Shown: positions 30,801-41,984, counted from the first letter of the stretch. The stretch is DNA of 64,000 bases from Tyto alba (GCF_018691265.1 NW_024881301.1:9747752-9811751), one strand, 5' to 3'. Made by a program: numbers and translations. The notes: generated from the letters alone by a model not told the origin.

Positions 30801-33800
30801 TTATACTTAAATTGTGAATTACCTGTAGTAAGAACTTTCTTAATGCAATGTCTAATGCAAATCAAAGACTAAAAGCTGAAATTCAAGAATTAATGTACAA
30901 ACAGCGTTTTCAGCCTTTTTTGCTTTTATTTTAAGGATGCTTAACTGGATTCAGCTGTCACAAAGATAAAAATTTATTAAAATTCTTTACTCTTATACTA
31001 TTGAAGTTAACCAATTATTATATTGCCTGGAAGGCCAGATCATTATTTTAGATTAACATAATAGTGGTTGCTTTTTCCATCCATTTACTAGGATCGTAGA
31101 GTATCACTAAGAAATCTGAAATCATCTCTTCAAGCAGATGTCCAGAAATACCAGGCTTATTTGACTAATCTAGAATCTCATATAGCCATCCTTGATCAAA
31201 AAATGGAAGGTGTTAATGAGGAAGTTGAGACAGCAGGTAAGAAGGCCTTGGTCACAAATGGGATAGTGAAGCTAGAAATAGGTTTAAAATAATTGTAATC
31301 CTTAGCTTAAGGACAGAGTTGAAATACTTAATGTCTGTTGATGCTACAAATAAACTTTCCAAAATGGATTGCTAGTACAGAGATTTTTTGGCTGATAGCT
31401 GTTTGTAAACTAATGAAATACAGATACTATTTATTCATAAAAATATAGATAGATTAGGTTTAACTATATCAGCTGGTATTTTACATCCTTTTCACAAATG
31501 CTTTGTGAACTTAGAAATGGAAGTAGAAGCAATGAAGCAGGAGAATGCCCGTCTCCAGCACATCTTTGATAACCAAAAGTACTCAGTTGCGGACATTGAG
31601 AGAATAAATCACGAGAGAAATGAGCTGCAGCAAACCATTAACAAGTTGACTAAGGAAGTGGAAGCAGAAGAACATCAGCTATGGAATGAAGAGCTAAAAT
31701 ATGCAAGGAATAAAGAGGCGGTATGTGAAAACCCTACTACACTGAGAGGTGGCTATTGGTTTTTGTCATGCAAGCTTAAACTTGGGACTTGGACTAATAC
31801 TAACTTCTTTACTAAATAATCTAATAACAGCATAGGTATGTCTTAACAGGCTAAAGCGACAAGAATGGCTTTTGCTTATAATGTCTCTGAAAAAAATGTT
31901 TCTTTGCCCCTTTTATGTTTTGAGCATAATGGATACATTCTTTTATTTTTTTTTCCTGAATCATAAGAGACTTAGCTAGAATATGACCACTGTCAGCTCT
32001 CACTGTTATAGCATCAAGAGCTTTGATACCATTAGCCTGAAATTGCTTGTGTTAAGATTTCACAGCAAGGAAGTAATGCAAAATTAGTGCTCTGAATAAA
32101 TATCACTGCATGCATTTAGGGACAGATTGGTCCTTTATATGGAAGTTCTAATAGTTTTTAAGGGCCAGATTCAGTTCCCTCAAACAGAATTAAAAGATGT
32201 GGTCCTATAAGTGGCGAGACTTAAATTTCAGCTTTGCTAGATGGAGAACTAAAAAAAAAAAAAATTTTAAATATGGTTTGCATTTGGCAGGGTTATGCTT
32301 AATACCACATACTTGATAAACTTAAATTTCTCATACTGTGCAAGTATGAAACACATAAAACTGGAAAAATACATAGTTTGGTGTTTGTATATAAATGGTA
32401 CTCATTAATCAGAACATAGAGCATTTAATAAGCTTTGTCTAGAGGTATGTTCAAGTTAAAGTTTGTTATTAGGATGTGTGGCTGTGTGGCATTTCCTGTC
32501 AAAACCAATGACAGGGCATATCAACATGATGACTGATTGTTATTTTAGTTATTTATATTATTTCCAAGCATGTTTGTCTTTTCCTATCAACTAATCCTCA
32601 AAACCTTGAGGCAAAAAAATATATGACAGATGAGTAGGGAAAACCACAGGTGAAACCATTCAGTCTGTCATACACACTGAGAAACCTTGCAGGGCAAACA
32701 AGGAATCATAAAACAGCACTTAATTCAAACAATGCAGGCTGCTGTACATACAGCTCTTGCATACTGTGACGTGACATGGAATCACGTTTGTACAGAGCAA
32801 CTGAGAAACCCGTTTGAAGTACTATATGAATACTTTTTGCAAAGCTTTTCACTTGTTTCTTCTATGATTTTTGCCCTTTTCTCCTTGGAACAGATCGAAA
32901 TGCAACTGGCAGAGTATCACAAAATGGCTCGAAAGCTGAAATTAATTCCAGTAAGTGCTGAGAATTCCAAAGGCCACAACTTTGAGATTCATTTTAATCC
33001 TGAGACAGGACCAAATTGCCTAGTCAAATACAGAACTCAGATCAAGGTAAGTAAAGTTAACACTGAACGTTTCTGTTACCACTCACAAAAAAAATGTGTT
33101 TCTTTGGAACTGTTGATAGGTCTCTCAACCTCTCTGTGAAACTTCACTGAAAACCTTGTGTGATTCATTGCTGTATCTACATTATAGTATAGAAAGGAAA
33201 TTTTGTATTGGAGGGTACACCAGCTTAAATAAAAAACAGGAGAGGGGATAGGTGTACTGGGGTTAGTTCAAAGTAACAAATTGCGTTAGCCAGATCTTCT
33301 TGTATGTGTATTACAGGCTCCCCTTATGGAGATCATAAACCAGACTGAGGAAGAAATTAGGAAAGTTACTCAGCGGAAAATGACATTGGAAGATACTTTG
33401 GAACAGGTGTGTTGGCTAATGAAGATTAGGACTAAGATACTATAATATCTGCTGGTATCATTTGATCTTTTGCAGGGTTGAAGTGTAGTTTCATGGGCTG
33501 TTTTTTTGTCTGGGTTGGTTTTGTTGGGGTTTTTGGCAGGTGGGGGAGAAGCTGTGAGAAGATTGCTTTAATTATGATGTAACCTAAAAGTTGTTTGAGA
33601 ATTAGGGTCTCCTACCATTGGTTGAAATGTGTATTTCCTGCATTGAAGATTATGCAGCTTACATATATTTGACAATAAACATTGGAAAGACTTGTTTTTA
33701 ATAAGTTGCCGATTCCAGTCTGTTGTGTGGCTTACCATCACTGACAACACTGGGCTGAGAATGGATTAGGAGGAGAATGTTAAATTTCCCCCTTCTTCTT

Positions 33801-36800
33801 CCCCTACCTCAGCTTTTATAGCTGAGCATGACAGTATATGGTACAGAATATCCTTCTGGCCAATTGTGGTTAGCTGTCCTGGCTATGCGCCTTCCTAACC
33901 TCTTGCCTGCCCCTACCCTACTCACTGAGGGGCCCTGGGAGGGAGCAGAAGCCTTGATGCAGTGCAAGCGCTATGCAGCAACAGCCGAAACATTGGTGTG
34001 TTACCAACACTGGTTTAGCCACCTATCCAAACCAAAGAACCATAAAGGCTGCTATGAAGAAAATTAATGCCATCCCAGCCTGGCCCAGTTTAAATATTTC
34101 TGGGCTATCATGTGTTGTTTGTGACAGCATGGATTTATATGTTGGAATTCTTTTTGAATTCTATTTCCTTGGTCGTGTTTTCATTCTAGGTGAATGTAAT
34201 GGTAGTGGACAAGAAAAGCAGTGTGAAAACACTGAAAGAAGAAGCTGAAAAGCTGGATGATCTTTACCATCAAAAGCTTAAGGTAGAACTTCTTATAGGC
34301 TGGTGACAATTTATCCTTAATGATATCCTTATCCCTAATCTCTGTATTTATAATTAATTTTTTGGTTTGTACTTTAGTTTGGTTGGACCTCTGCCCTTGC
34401 CTCTTCCTACTCCTCTTGCAGGATTCTGTCTTTCTTTTCAGAAATATTTGAGTGCTGCCTTAAGCGAATCAGCTTTCACTTTCTTGTAAGAGAATTTGGC
34501 ATCATAATTTGGCAGACCCTGTAAATCATAAGCTACTACATCCAGCAGTAAAACCAATGGCAATCATCTCCAGACCTCAGGATGTCTTAAAGCATGTGCT
34601 TGATGGAGATTTTAGCATTAACAGAATATGCCTTGTCTATTCAGTTTTTATATAATAAATATACTTACAGGCTTTAGGAAACATGTTTAATCACATGAAA
34701 TAATGTTTTCTTTAGTTTTTAACTAAAAGGATATTGAATGTTTTAATGATATAAAATTGTTGCTTGCTTTGTTTTTCTTTCCCAGTGGGGGAGCAGTCCC
34801 TATCCTTTTGGTCACTTCTAATTTAGCAACAAAACATAGCCCTCTCAGTTAACGACTAAGCAGCTGCTTCAGTATGTCCCAGTTTCTCTAACAGCATGGC
34901 TTTGCTGGGGCTGGGGTGCCCAGGCAAAAAATGCTCTTTGAATTAAGCTAGTGTTTAACATATCTGCTCTTACAAATCCAAACTTCTGTGCTGTAACTGT
35001 GAAACTGGGTTATTTCAATGTGAATACCTGCTTAGGTGGCCGAAGGCAATTAATTTAGTTTATTGCTTCCAAAAACTCCTATGCTGTTTGATCTATGCTG
35101 TTGCATATGCTTTTTTCTCAAAGGGAGCTCATAAAATACTCAGTTGCAGCTGGATAGTTTATAAAAAGACAGTCATGTAATTCCTCATGTAATTTTGAAG
35201 ATGCTGTCCATAAGACTTCAGTATTAAAATTATTTTTGAAGGATGGTGTTTCTGTAGTTTACCAGAATTGTATGTTTAGTTGATGGTAGAATTTAGTCTG
35301 CTATTGTGCTAAGTATAGTGTCAACACTGTCATTCTCTTTGGAGATGATTACTTACATTTTGTACTCATCTTTCAGACACAAAAGGGAAAAGCAATTTTC
35401 TCAGTCAAATGTGATTTTGTTTTTTTAACCTAGAAATAGTTCATGATGTTCCATTTCTAAGATACTTAAATTAGGTCGATAACACTTCTTGAGATGAACT
35501 TCTAAGGGAAAACCATTGCAAAACAGACATTGAAATACAGTTAGAGAAATAAAGGGAAGATTAGGCTGGGTTTGGGTGGAAGATGATACAGAAAATACCT
35601 GAAACTTTGTTTGGGGGGATGTCCTTGGGGTTTTTAAGTTCTGAGTTTGGAGTTACTTGTGTGAATTCTGAATTTGAGTATCAGGATGTAATCAGGTAAT
35701 TTAAAGGAGAAAAAACCTAATTACTTCCTGAGTTATGCAATTTACTTTTATTTTTCCTTCTTTCCTTACGTTTATAGGAGGCAGAAGAAGAAGAGCAAAA
35801 ATGTGCAAATGAACTGGAATTGTTAGAAAAGCATAAACAATTACTTGAGAGTGGTGTCAATGAAGGCCTCAGTGAAGCCACAAATGAATTACATGATCTT
35901 CAAAGACAGTAAGGCCCATACTTTGTTTGTGTCATTTATTTCGGTTTGTATGTGTTTTGAGGATAAAGACGTTTTCTTGAATCCTAACAAAATTCTTTGG
36001 TGAGCGGCTATCCATCTCAGTATATTAATTTTACAAAATTGCAATTGAAAGATGTTTTTCCTCGACATTTAATATTTTGCTAGAAAATTTGTCTGCTGTA
36101 TCAGAACGCCTGTTTTCCAGGTAATTTTTTTTCATATATATGTATGGTTGTAGTAAAGAAATTTAGTTTGTTTCCAAACTTACATGACAACTAAATTTTT
36201 ACAGCCAGAAGTCTGTAAAGACTATTCTGACTCTTAAGGTATTTTGTTTCTTACTGGTTAGCACATCCTTCTTCTAAATTGAGTATTAACATACAAATCT
36301 AACTTGGTTCAAGTTAATACTAACAGAAAAAATTATGGCTAAACATGACAATACATCAGACTTGGTGATGTGATTCTTTTACATGTCAAATTTTGTAACT
36401 AAAGACATGACTTTGGGTGTCTTTTTTAGATACCAAGTTGTTATGCAGACAACAACAGAAGAAAGCAGGAAAGCTGGTGATAACTTGAATCGTCTTTTAG
36501 AAGTGATTGCTACTCATGTTGTATCAATAGAAGTAAGCTAAAATTTTATATTCAGAATTAAATCTTTCTAAGGACATTTGCAACTGCAGTTAAACACATG
36601 GAAATTAGAACTTACTCTTTCCGATGTATTAATTATTTAAGGATGCTGCACTGACTGTATTATAGTTAAATACATTTTTTGGACAAAACCTTTGGTATAA
36701 ATAATCAGAATTGATCATTAAATTTCAGCAGTAACACCCCATCAGGTTTAATGTGCTTCTGGTAGATGTCTTTCAGAGAAGCATTTAACTGAAATCACTT

Positions 36801-37015
36801 AACCTGTGCAATGATTGCTTAACATGCTTTAGCAGAGTGAGTACAAGAGAGAGCATGATAGTTCTAATAAACTTTCTGTAATTTTTTTCTAGAAATATCT
36901 TGATGAACAGAATGTGAAAATTGACAGAGACTATGAAGAATTCATGTCTGAAGATCTATTGTCAGTCTTAAGCAGAATTCTAGATAGTTATAAAAAGAAG
37001 GCTGAAAGTCTGTAA
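21756..37015 (+). CDS. NDC80: NDC80 (HEC1), kinetochore microtubule-binding subunit (full gene, 16 coding exons)
   Basis: Core outer-kinetochore protein that, with NUF2, SPC24 and SPC25, couples chromosomes to spindle microtubules. Coding exons: 21756-21856, 22320-22406, 23159-23282, 23423-23595, 26031-26133, 26960-27049, 28293-28386, 30144-30250, 31092-31236, 31515-31720, 32894-33046, 33317-33406, 34190-34282, 35778-35908, 36430-36532, 36893-37015. All junctions are GT/AG and in phase; the sum is 1923 nt, giving 640 residues (human 642). It has a basic tail at 1-80 with Aurora B-type sites (RRSS; RKVS at 55-58), a calponin-homology domain at about 85-210, coiled coil from about 230 to the end, and a loop near 430-461. 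The start ATG follows a clean acceptor and gives MRRSSS, matching human MKRSS. The frame is intact. Identity is close to certain. Confidence 0.97.
22320..22406 (+). CDS. NDC80: NDC80 coding exon 2 (tail)
   Basis: An 87-nt exon encoding [14 protein letters not shown] and RKVSFFGK. Ser44 and Ser58 occupy positions equivalent to the human Aurora B sites Ser44 and Ser55. The acceptor is CCCTCAG|GAA and the donor AAGAG|GTACTG. Confidence 0.93.
23159..23282 (+). CDS. NDC80: NDC80 coding exon 3 (tail to CH domain)
   Basis: Encodes [18 protein letters not shown] and KQLCE, the junction of tail and calponin-homology domain. The acceptor is GTTCTTAG|AAC and the donor TGTGAG|GTAACT, ending in phase 0. 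Confidence 0.95.
23423..23595 (+). CDS. NDC80: NDC80 coding exon 4 (CH domain)
   Basis: Encodes [35 protein letters not shown] and the acidic [14 protein letters not shown]. This is the core of the calponin-homology microtubule-binding head. The acceptor is TTTCTCAG and the donor CTTGG|GTAAG. Confidence 0.96.
23596..26030 (+). other. NDC80: NDC80 intron after coding exon 4
   Basis: About 2.4 kb. It has A runs at about 24074-24095 and 24538-24551 and an old CR1 fragment at the 3' end; nothing else is recognised. Confidence 0.6.
25268..25838 (+). mobile_element. Old CR1 LINE 3' fragment
   Basis: CR1-like landmarks in order: CTGGTGCAGCCTCACCTTGA, GTGTCCAGAGGAGGCCAAC, GGAGAAGACAAGGCTGA, CTGGACTCGATCC and a degraded end TATTCTATGAATCA. 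It is more diverged than the copies at 3.2 and 15 kb, so probably an older subfamily. It inserts in sense orientation about 190 bp before an NDC80 exon. Confidence 0.8.
26031..26133 (+). CDS. NDC80: NDC80 coding exon 5 (CH domain)
   Basis: Encodes [20 protein letters not shown] and [10 protein letters not shown], nearly invariant in vertebrate NDC80. The serine pair after LSK corresponds to the NEK2 target region of human NDC80. The acceptor is TTTTGTAG|GTA and the donor AAG|GTAGCA. Confidence 0.95.
26960..27049 (+). CDS. NDC80: NDC80 coding exon 6
   Basis: A 90-nt exon encoding [20 protein letters not shown] and DDGIVHNK, the end of the globular head. The acceptor is CCTTTCAG and the donor AATAAG|GTACTA. 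Confidence 0.94.
28293..28386 (+). CDS. NDC80: NDC80 coding exon 7
   Basis: Encodes [20 protein letters not shown] and the EVQSKL entry to the coiled coil. The acceptor is TTTTCAG and the donor TTAA|GTAAGT. The lysine codon is completed by the next exon. Confidence 0.94.
28387..30143 (+). other. NDC80: NDC80 intron after coding exon 7
   Basis: About 1.8 kb holding one ERVL-type solo LTR (28.9-29.45 kb) and a T/G-rich tract (29.93-30.02 kb) close to the next exon. Nothing else is recognised. Confidence 0.65.
28897..29449 (+). mobile_element. Avian ERVL-type solo LTR
   Basis: A 553-bp element starting TGCCCTGGTTTGAGCTGGAA and ending GGGTTCAAACCACAACA, with a perfect 5-bp target duplication ATCAC (28892-28896 and 29450-29454). 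Same family as the LTR at 15.67 kb, but diverged from it. It carries an ATTAAA near 29318, in sense orientation within NDC80. Solo LTR; no internal retroviral genes. Confidence 0.88.
30144..30250 (+). CDS. NDC80: NDC80 coding exon 8 (coiled coil start)
   Basis: Encodes [20 protein letters not shown] then a lysine- and glutamate-rich heptad region ending ETEP. The acceptor is TTCCCCAG|AGG. The donor GAGCCG|GTTAGT is weaker than its neighbours but fits phase and protein. Confidence 0.93.
31092..31236 (+). CDS. NDC80: NDC80 coding exon 9 (coiled coil)
   Basis: Encodes [20 protein letters not shown] and the [10 protein letters not shown] block, matching human [19 protein letters not shown]. The acceptor is TTACTAG|GAT and the donor GCAG|GTAAG. 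Confidence 0.95.
31515..31720 (+). CDS. NDC80: NDC80 coding exon 10 (coiled coil)
   Basis: Encodes [13 protein letters not shown] and [20 protein letters not shown], then [14 protein letters not shown], nearly the same as human. The acceptor is AACTTAG|AAA and the donor GAGGCG|GTATGT. Reading through the donor leaves an apparent 104-codon ORF that is not real beyond 31720. Confidence 0.96.
32894..33046 (+). CDS. NDC80: NDC80 coding exon 11 (loop exon)
   Basis: Encodes [19 protein letters not shown] followed by 32 residues ending TQIK. These form the internal loop that breaks the NDC80 coiled coil (in other species implicated in recruiting factors such as SKA and CDT1). The acceptor is GGAACAG|ATC and the donor ATCAAG|GTAAGT. 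A second GTAAGT lies inside the exon at 32951-32956, exactly between the coiled-coil half and the loop half. Confidence 0.95.
33317..33406 (+). CDS. NDC80: NDC80 coding exon 12
   Basis: A 90-nt exon from [14 protein letters not shown] to TLEDTLEQ, the coiled coil just after the loop. The acceptor is ATTACAG and the donor CAG|GTGTGT. Confidence 0.93.
33735..34090 (+). mobile_element. Degenerate avian LTR fragment
   Basis: Landmarks recalled from a common avian ERVL-type LTR: GTACAGAATATCCTTCTGGCC, TTAGCTGTCCTGGCTATG, TATGCAGCAACAGCC and, at the 3' end, GCTATGAAGAAAATTAATGC then CATCCCAGCC. The 5' edge is uncertain and no target duplication is seen, so it is a truncated fragment. The small plus-strand ORFs here are chance. 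Confidence 0.6.
34190..34282 (+). CDS. NDC80: NDC80 coding exon 13
   Basis: A 93-nt exon encoding [20 protein letters not shown] and [11 protein letters not shown]. The acceptor is CATTCTAG|GTG and the donor CTTAAG|GTAGAA. It follows an LTR-derived stretch in the intron. Confidence 0.93.
35778..35908 (+). CDS. NDC80: NDC80 coding exon 14
   Basis: Encodes [20 protein letters not shown] and [16 protein letters not shown], the C-terminal coiled coil. The acceptor is TTTATAG|GAG and the donor GACA|GTAAGG. Confidence 0.94.
36430..36532 (+). CDS. NDC80: NDC80 coding exon 15
   Basis: Encodes [20 protein letters not shown] and [13 protein letters not shown], matching human [20 protein letters not shown]. 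The acceptor is TTTTTTAG and the donor GAA|GTAAGC. Confidence 0.95.
36893..37015 (+). CDS. NDC80: NDC80 terminal coding exon 16
   Basis: Encodes [20 protein letters not shown] and the C-terminus YKKKAESL before TAA at 37013-37015. This end forms the tetramerisation region contacting SPC24/SPC25. The last residues diverge from human, as is usual for the family. Confidence 0.95.
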   Translation, partial: KYLDEQNVKIDRDYEEFMSEDLLSVLSRILDSYKKKAESL

Positions 37016-37167
37016 TTACCAGAAAAGTGAAGATGAAAATTTTGCTATTCTGAAGCTCTGGTATGGTGCCATCTAAAAGGATGGGTACTTCCTGCGTTTA
37101 GCAGTGAAACTGGTTTTAAGTGCAAGGAAATGTTTATGAACTTCCTTTGTTTTATTGACACAAATAT

Positions 37168-37173
37168 ATTAAA
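37168..37173 (+). terminator. NDC80: NDC80 polyadenylation signal candidate
   Basis: ATTAAA about 150 nt past the stop codon, followed by T-rich sequence. AATAAA-type signals further down (near 38239 and 39662) could serve longer 3' UTRs. Confidence 0.55.
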
Positions 37174-37189
37174 GAATTAAACAATATAT

Positions 37190-40100
37190 TTGCATTTTCT
37201 TAAAGGCTTTGCTTACACATACTCCTTGCAATGTATTATACATGATTCCAAACATCTGTGACAAGACAGCCGTGGAACAACTCGATTTCATTTTTTTCTT
37301 TATAATCAAATCATTTGTGCTCCTCTAGAAACATTAGTAAGACAAGAGTTCAGTTAACCTGTTAAAGTAACGAGCCAGAGTGGAATTAAAGATGGAACCA
37401 CAGTGACAGCACAAATGTAGAGGGTATGGACAACTTGAAATACTGCTACTTAAAAATAACTAGTGGGTTTTTAAACATGTAAGACTGCTAACTGAGAAAA
37501 GTTATGCTTTCCTTTCTGGAGAGTAGTTTGTGTATTTTGTAATTTACGTGTGTATTTAGTGCAGATGCGTGACAGAGCACATCTTTCCCCAAGTCTTTTA
37601 GTAGGAAGATCAAATGTAAATGTCTTTCAGGCTGCTGCTTGTTCAGTTATCCATGAAACTGCCCAGAGACCCCTCTTACATCAGTAAGAATTTTCTTTTT
37701 TATTACAAAAAAACTCTGAAAAAATCAGTAGTAGTTATACAGTCGTCTTGTAAATAGTCTAGAGAAAGAAAGGTAGACAAAGTTCTGTCTATATAACTGC
37801 TCACAGTCCCAGATGAAACTTCACTATGCTGCCTGAATATGCATACCAGCAATAGCTCTAAGTAGGACTTAGACATATGAATCATGGCAATATAGTTGTC
37901 ACATCCCAGCTTAACAGTAGTTAATCAGTTGTAGATTTGGCTAATGTTGGATACAGTAAAATGATCTAAAATGAGTCTGTATTCTTGTTAGACCAGTAGG
38001 ACAGATTCTATTTGATTTTTCTTCCTCAGTAAATTAGCAGTAAAATTTGTGTATGGGGAGCTCCCGTTCAAATGCATTGAAGAAAATGTAACCCCACCTC
38101 ATGAATGTGTACTTCTTTCTTCAGTGCTATGTGGAAGTAGTATCTTCTTACATACTCTGTATATACCTTTGTGTTTAAGAAAAGAGAAAAAAAGACCATT
38201 TATGTCTTGGATATTTAGTTTATGATGGTATTTCCTAATAAAAGTATTGAAGTATTTGAGTGTTTTTAAGAGTTCAGTAGTAAATATAACTGATTCAAAT
38301 ATGCAATGATAAAAAAAAACTTTGCAGTCTGTTCAAAAGTTCTTAGCAGCCAATAGCTAAATGAAGTTGCCCCTTAATTCTGTAATTAGACACAATATTT
38401 GAATAAATTGCAGATCCTTAGGATATACAACTAAACTTGAGTTGGACCATCTGAACAGAGGCTGCAAATAAAAACTGAATTGTCTTTAAATCTGGGCTAT
38501 TTTTGCAGAGCATTTATAAAACTCAGTTGTCTGATGCATGAATCTTCAGGCTCGGGTATGAGAACTTTGATTTGGATATTATGATGGCATTATTTAAGCT
38601 TCTAACTTTATGTTCTTTCGTTGTACTCTAAGTTTAATTTGATGGCTATAAGTTTTCTGACAGGTGAGTAGTAGTTCTCCTTTCTTCCGTTGTCCTCTTT
38701 CATTTTACCTTTACGAACTCTTTTTCTGTAACAGCCTAGTCATCATCTTTCTAATATTTTTGTTATCTGGAGCAATAGTCTTCTAATTAAGCAAAACTGT
38801 AACCCAGACAGAATAATCATGGTTTTTTTAAAATATGCTTATTTAGGGGCTATGCTCTCTTGGATGCCCAGTACTGTTTGTCTGCTTCTATAGCTGACTG
38901 TTCTTGTGTTTGTTGGTATCTGCAGGTTCTTTGCCATGTGGAGCAGTCAGTTGACTAAGTAAATGAAAGCAAAATAAATGTCACTTCCAAGGACTAATAC
39001 TAACCCAATGGTAACGGGTTAAAGAATCAAGGTCACAACCACCCTTCTTCATGTACTGGCAAATGTTATATTCTGAAATTAAAGTAATTTAAGCAATAAA
39101 AAGGTCACATTTGTAATGCTGGCAACATGCTTTGGTTATTGGGCTGAACTATTGGTCTGTATGTCAGTTAAACTAAACTGACTTTTGAACCAGCTCAGGC
39201 TTTGATCTAGGTTTTGTAAAATACTGTGGGGATTTTTATGTCATAATATAACATAGATTAACATCAGCCAATGTTTACTGGGTAATAAGTATTCACATTT
39301 TCAAATGTACATAATTTTTCAGTGCTTCTTGAAAATGGTTCCTGTGTGATATTTGAAGTCAGGTAGTCAGTTATTTTTTGTGTTCTGGGATATGATTTTT
39401 AAATTTAGACAACAGACACCAGAACAAAATTACTGCTCTTGTTTTGATTTTGTTTCTTTTTAACCAGAATGTAAAGTCTTAATCAGAATCTACTGCTGGC
39501 ACCTTTCACAGGCACCTCTCAGAATCTACCACTGCACATCTCAGTAGTATGAATTGTTTGTAACTTTGTTTTTGGCTTTTGTATGGACACATTTCCCTCT
39601 CTGCTACTGTATCTTCTGTACAGTTTACTTAATATGCTGTAAGCTTATGTATTTTTATACTTAATAAAATTTATGAAACCTGATTCTCTAAAGGATAGAT
39701 TCTTACTGCAAGTATAGAAACAGGACATAGAAAGCACCATTAATTTGATTTTCCTAGAAGAACTAGATAATTATCTTAGCAGTAGATACTGACTCCCTGA
39801 CTCTCCTTGCTGTTAAGCATCCATTGTGTAGAGGAAAAATAAATGTATGAAACACCTGTTTCTGATAAATTCCAAAGGAATAAAAATCCTTAACATTTTT
39901 AAGCATAGATGGCTTCTTAGAAACTTTAAGGAGCAGAGGTTCAAGGTACTTTGACAACTGATGTATGTGTGTAGGTATCCCTTTGGCGTTAACATTCAAA
40001 ACCAACCTTTTGCTAGCTTAAGCATTAAAGGACTATTTCTTTTACATTACTACATTTCCATCTGTTTGGTTTGTGGTTGTTTTTTTTTTTTTTTAAACAT

Positions 40101-40680
40101 TTGATTCTGCAGAAGCATGGTAGAGCTCTCTGTATAGCTTTATTCTTTCCCCTGCAGTATGTTGCTTTTTTAAATTTTGGTGTCAGAAATTTGCATCACT
40201 GTTAAAAACTGACTAGTTCATTTTGGAGTACCTGAGTGCATCATCTGAGCCTGATTAAGGTTTTAAATTTCCAGAGTCCATTCAGCTCACATGTATGAGG
40301 CTACTCAGACCCTTCTCCTTGGTAAAAGCAATGCACACTATAGCATGTCTATGCAAGTCTTTAGTTCCAAGCTGGGTAACAATGTGCTGTTCTCTGCTAC
40401 TGTAATACTTCTATTTGTACTTTGCATGCGTACTTTGGCCTTTAATGGGAGTTCTCATCCCTGAACCACCTTTTGTGGTAGAATTGAAAACCATGTATAT
40501 ATGTTCTTATCTTATTTCTGGAAAGATTACAAAAGAAGAAAAGGTCAAGACCTCAAGCCCTTCCCTTTTCAATAAGAAGGGAAAACTCCCTGCAGCAATG
40601 CTCTATCGTAAAAGGGAAGTCTTTGGTCTTCCATGCCAAGTGACTATGCAAAGTAAGAGAGACCTTGTGCACAAGGGTAC
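37190..40680. other. Intergenic, no recognisable feature
   Basis: AT-rich DNA downstream of NDC80. Apart from possible distal polyadenylation signals near 38.24 and 39.66 kb, I see no exon, RNA gene or known repeat. It could include alternative NDC80 3' UTR. Confidence 0.5.
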
Positions 40681-41749
40681 TGTCATGGTTTGAGCATGGC
40701 TGGCAGTCAAACAACACACAGCTACTCACTCCTCCCTTCTTTTCCAGCAATAAGAAGGGACAGAGGGCCAGGCTTGGGGTTCGAGATAGGAGCGGGAGAG
40801 GCAGATCACCCATTATGGTCATGGGCAAAAGGCAGACTCGTCAGAGGAAGAAAAACAGAACATAGATTTATTACGGACACTAACAACAACACTTAACAGA
40901 GTAGGACAGTGAGAAGCATTGCCAAGTCTTGAGAAACACCTTCCCCCACCCCTCCTTTCTTCCTGGGCTCAGCTCTGCTCCTGATATCTCTACCTCCTCC
41001 TCCAGTGGCGCAGGGGCTGGGAATGGGGGGTGCAGGCAGTGCTGCCGTTTCTTCCATGTTTGGTGGGGGTAGCTTCTGGAACTTCTTCCCCCTACTCCAT
41101 CCTGGTCCCTCTCTCACAGGAGACAGTCCTCCACAAATTTTCACCGACGTGAGTCCCTCCCACGGGCCACAGCGTTCCCCACACTGCTCCATCATGGGAC
41201 ACCTAACTTTCTCCGACTGGATTCCCTCCCACGGCTGCAGCCCTTCCCGAGCTGCTCCAGCATGGGACACCCCCACATGCTGCAATCCTCCCAGAGCTGA
41301 ATTATAGCAGTGGGGGCTACCTTTTCCCACAAGACCCCGGCCTTCTTCGGGCACAGACACCTTGATGAACCATGCGAAACACAGGCCATAAATCAATGTC
41401 TGCTCCACCGCAGCTTCATGGGTGGCGGGGGGGCCGCCCTGCTGTCTCACCACAGGATACAGGGGGGGTCTCTGCTCCAGCACACCTCCCCCCTCCTTTC
41501 TTCCTCCGTTCCTCCACTGACCTTGGTGTTCATGCAGCTGCAGCAACTCCTCCTCACAAGTCTGACTCCTCCTCACCACGTCCCTTCTTAAATATGTTAT
41601 CACAGAGGTGCAGCCGATTGGCTCAGTTTTGGTGCAGAGGTGGAGCTGACTTGAAGCTGGGGGAGCTTCGAGAAGCTTCTCACAGGGGGCCACTTCTATA
41701 GCCCTCTCCCCTGCTACCAAAACTCCATCACTCACTCAAACCCAGGCCA
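40681..41749 (-). mobile_element. Avian endogenous retrovirus LTR (about 1.07 kb), copy A
   Basis: Reversed LTR. On the minus strand it begins with the CCTGGGTTTGAGTGAGTG terminus and ends GCTCAAACCATGACA. It contains a TATA-like TATTTAAGAAGG (about 41585), GC-rich internal repeats with GGAGCA and CTGCAGCC units, and AATAAA (about 40870). It is nearly co-linear and very similar to the copy at 44.64 kb. The outermost base triplet at the 41.75-kb end is mutated, and the flanks (GGTAC, TCTTT) do not match, so the target duplication is lost. It carries a 280-codon open frame on the minus strand (40893-41735). Confidence 0.8.
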
Positions 41750-41984
41750 TCTTTCCACTTCTCTCTGGGGAGCACTCTTTTGATACAGGAAACCTTAATG
41801 TCTACTTCAGAGTCAGTAATATAGAACAGCAAATTGACCTGTTTTTTCTACACTTACTCTCCAGATTTTTGGCTGTGAAAGTGTTCTGGCATGATGAAAT
41901 CATGTATTGTTGAGGGTTTTTTCCTTGCAAAGATCTCCACCACATAGGACTATTGTATGTTCATTGGAGTTTTACATTTTATGT

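Noticed and set aside
32687..33139. 150-codon plus ORF
   Set aside because: It is NDC80 coding exon 11 extended into both introns by chance. The splice sites and homology define 32894-33046 only.
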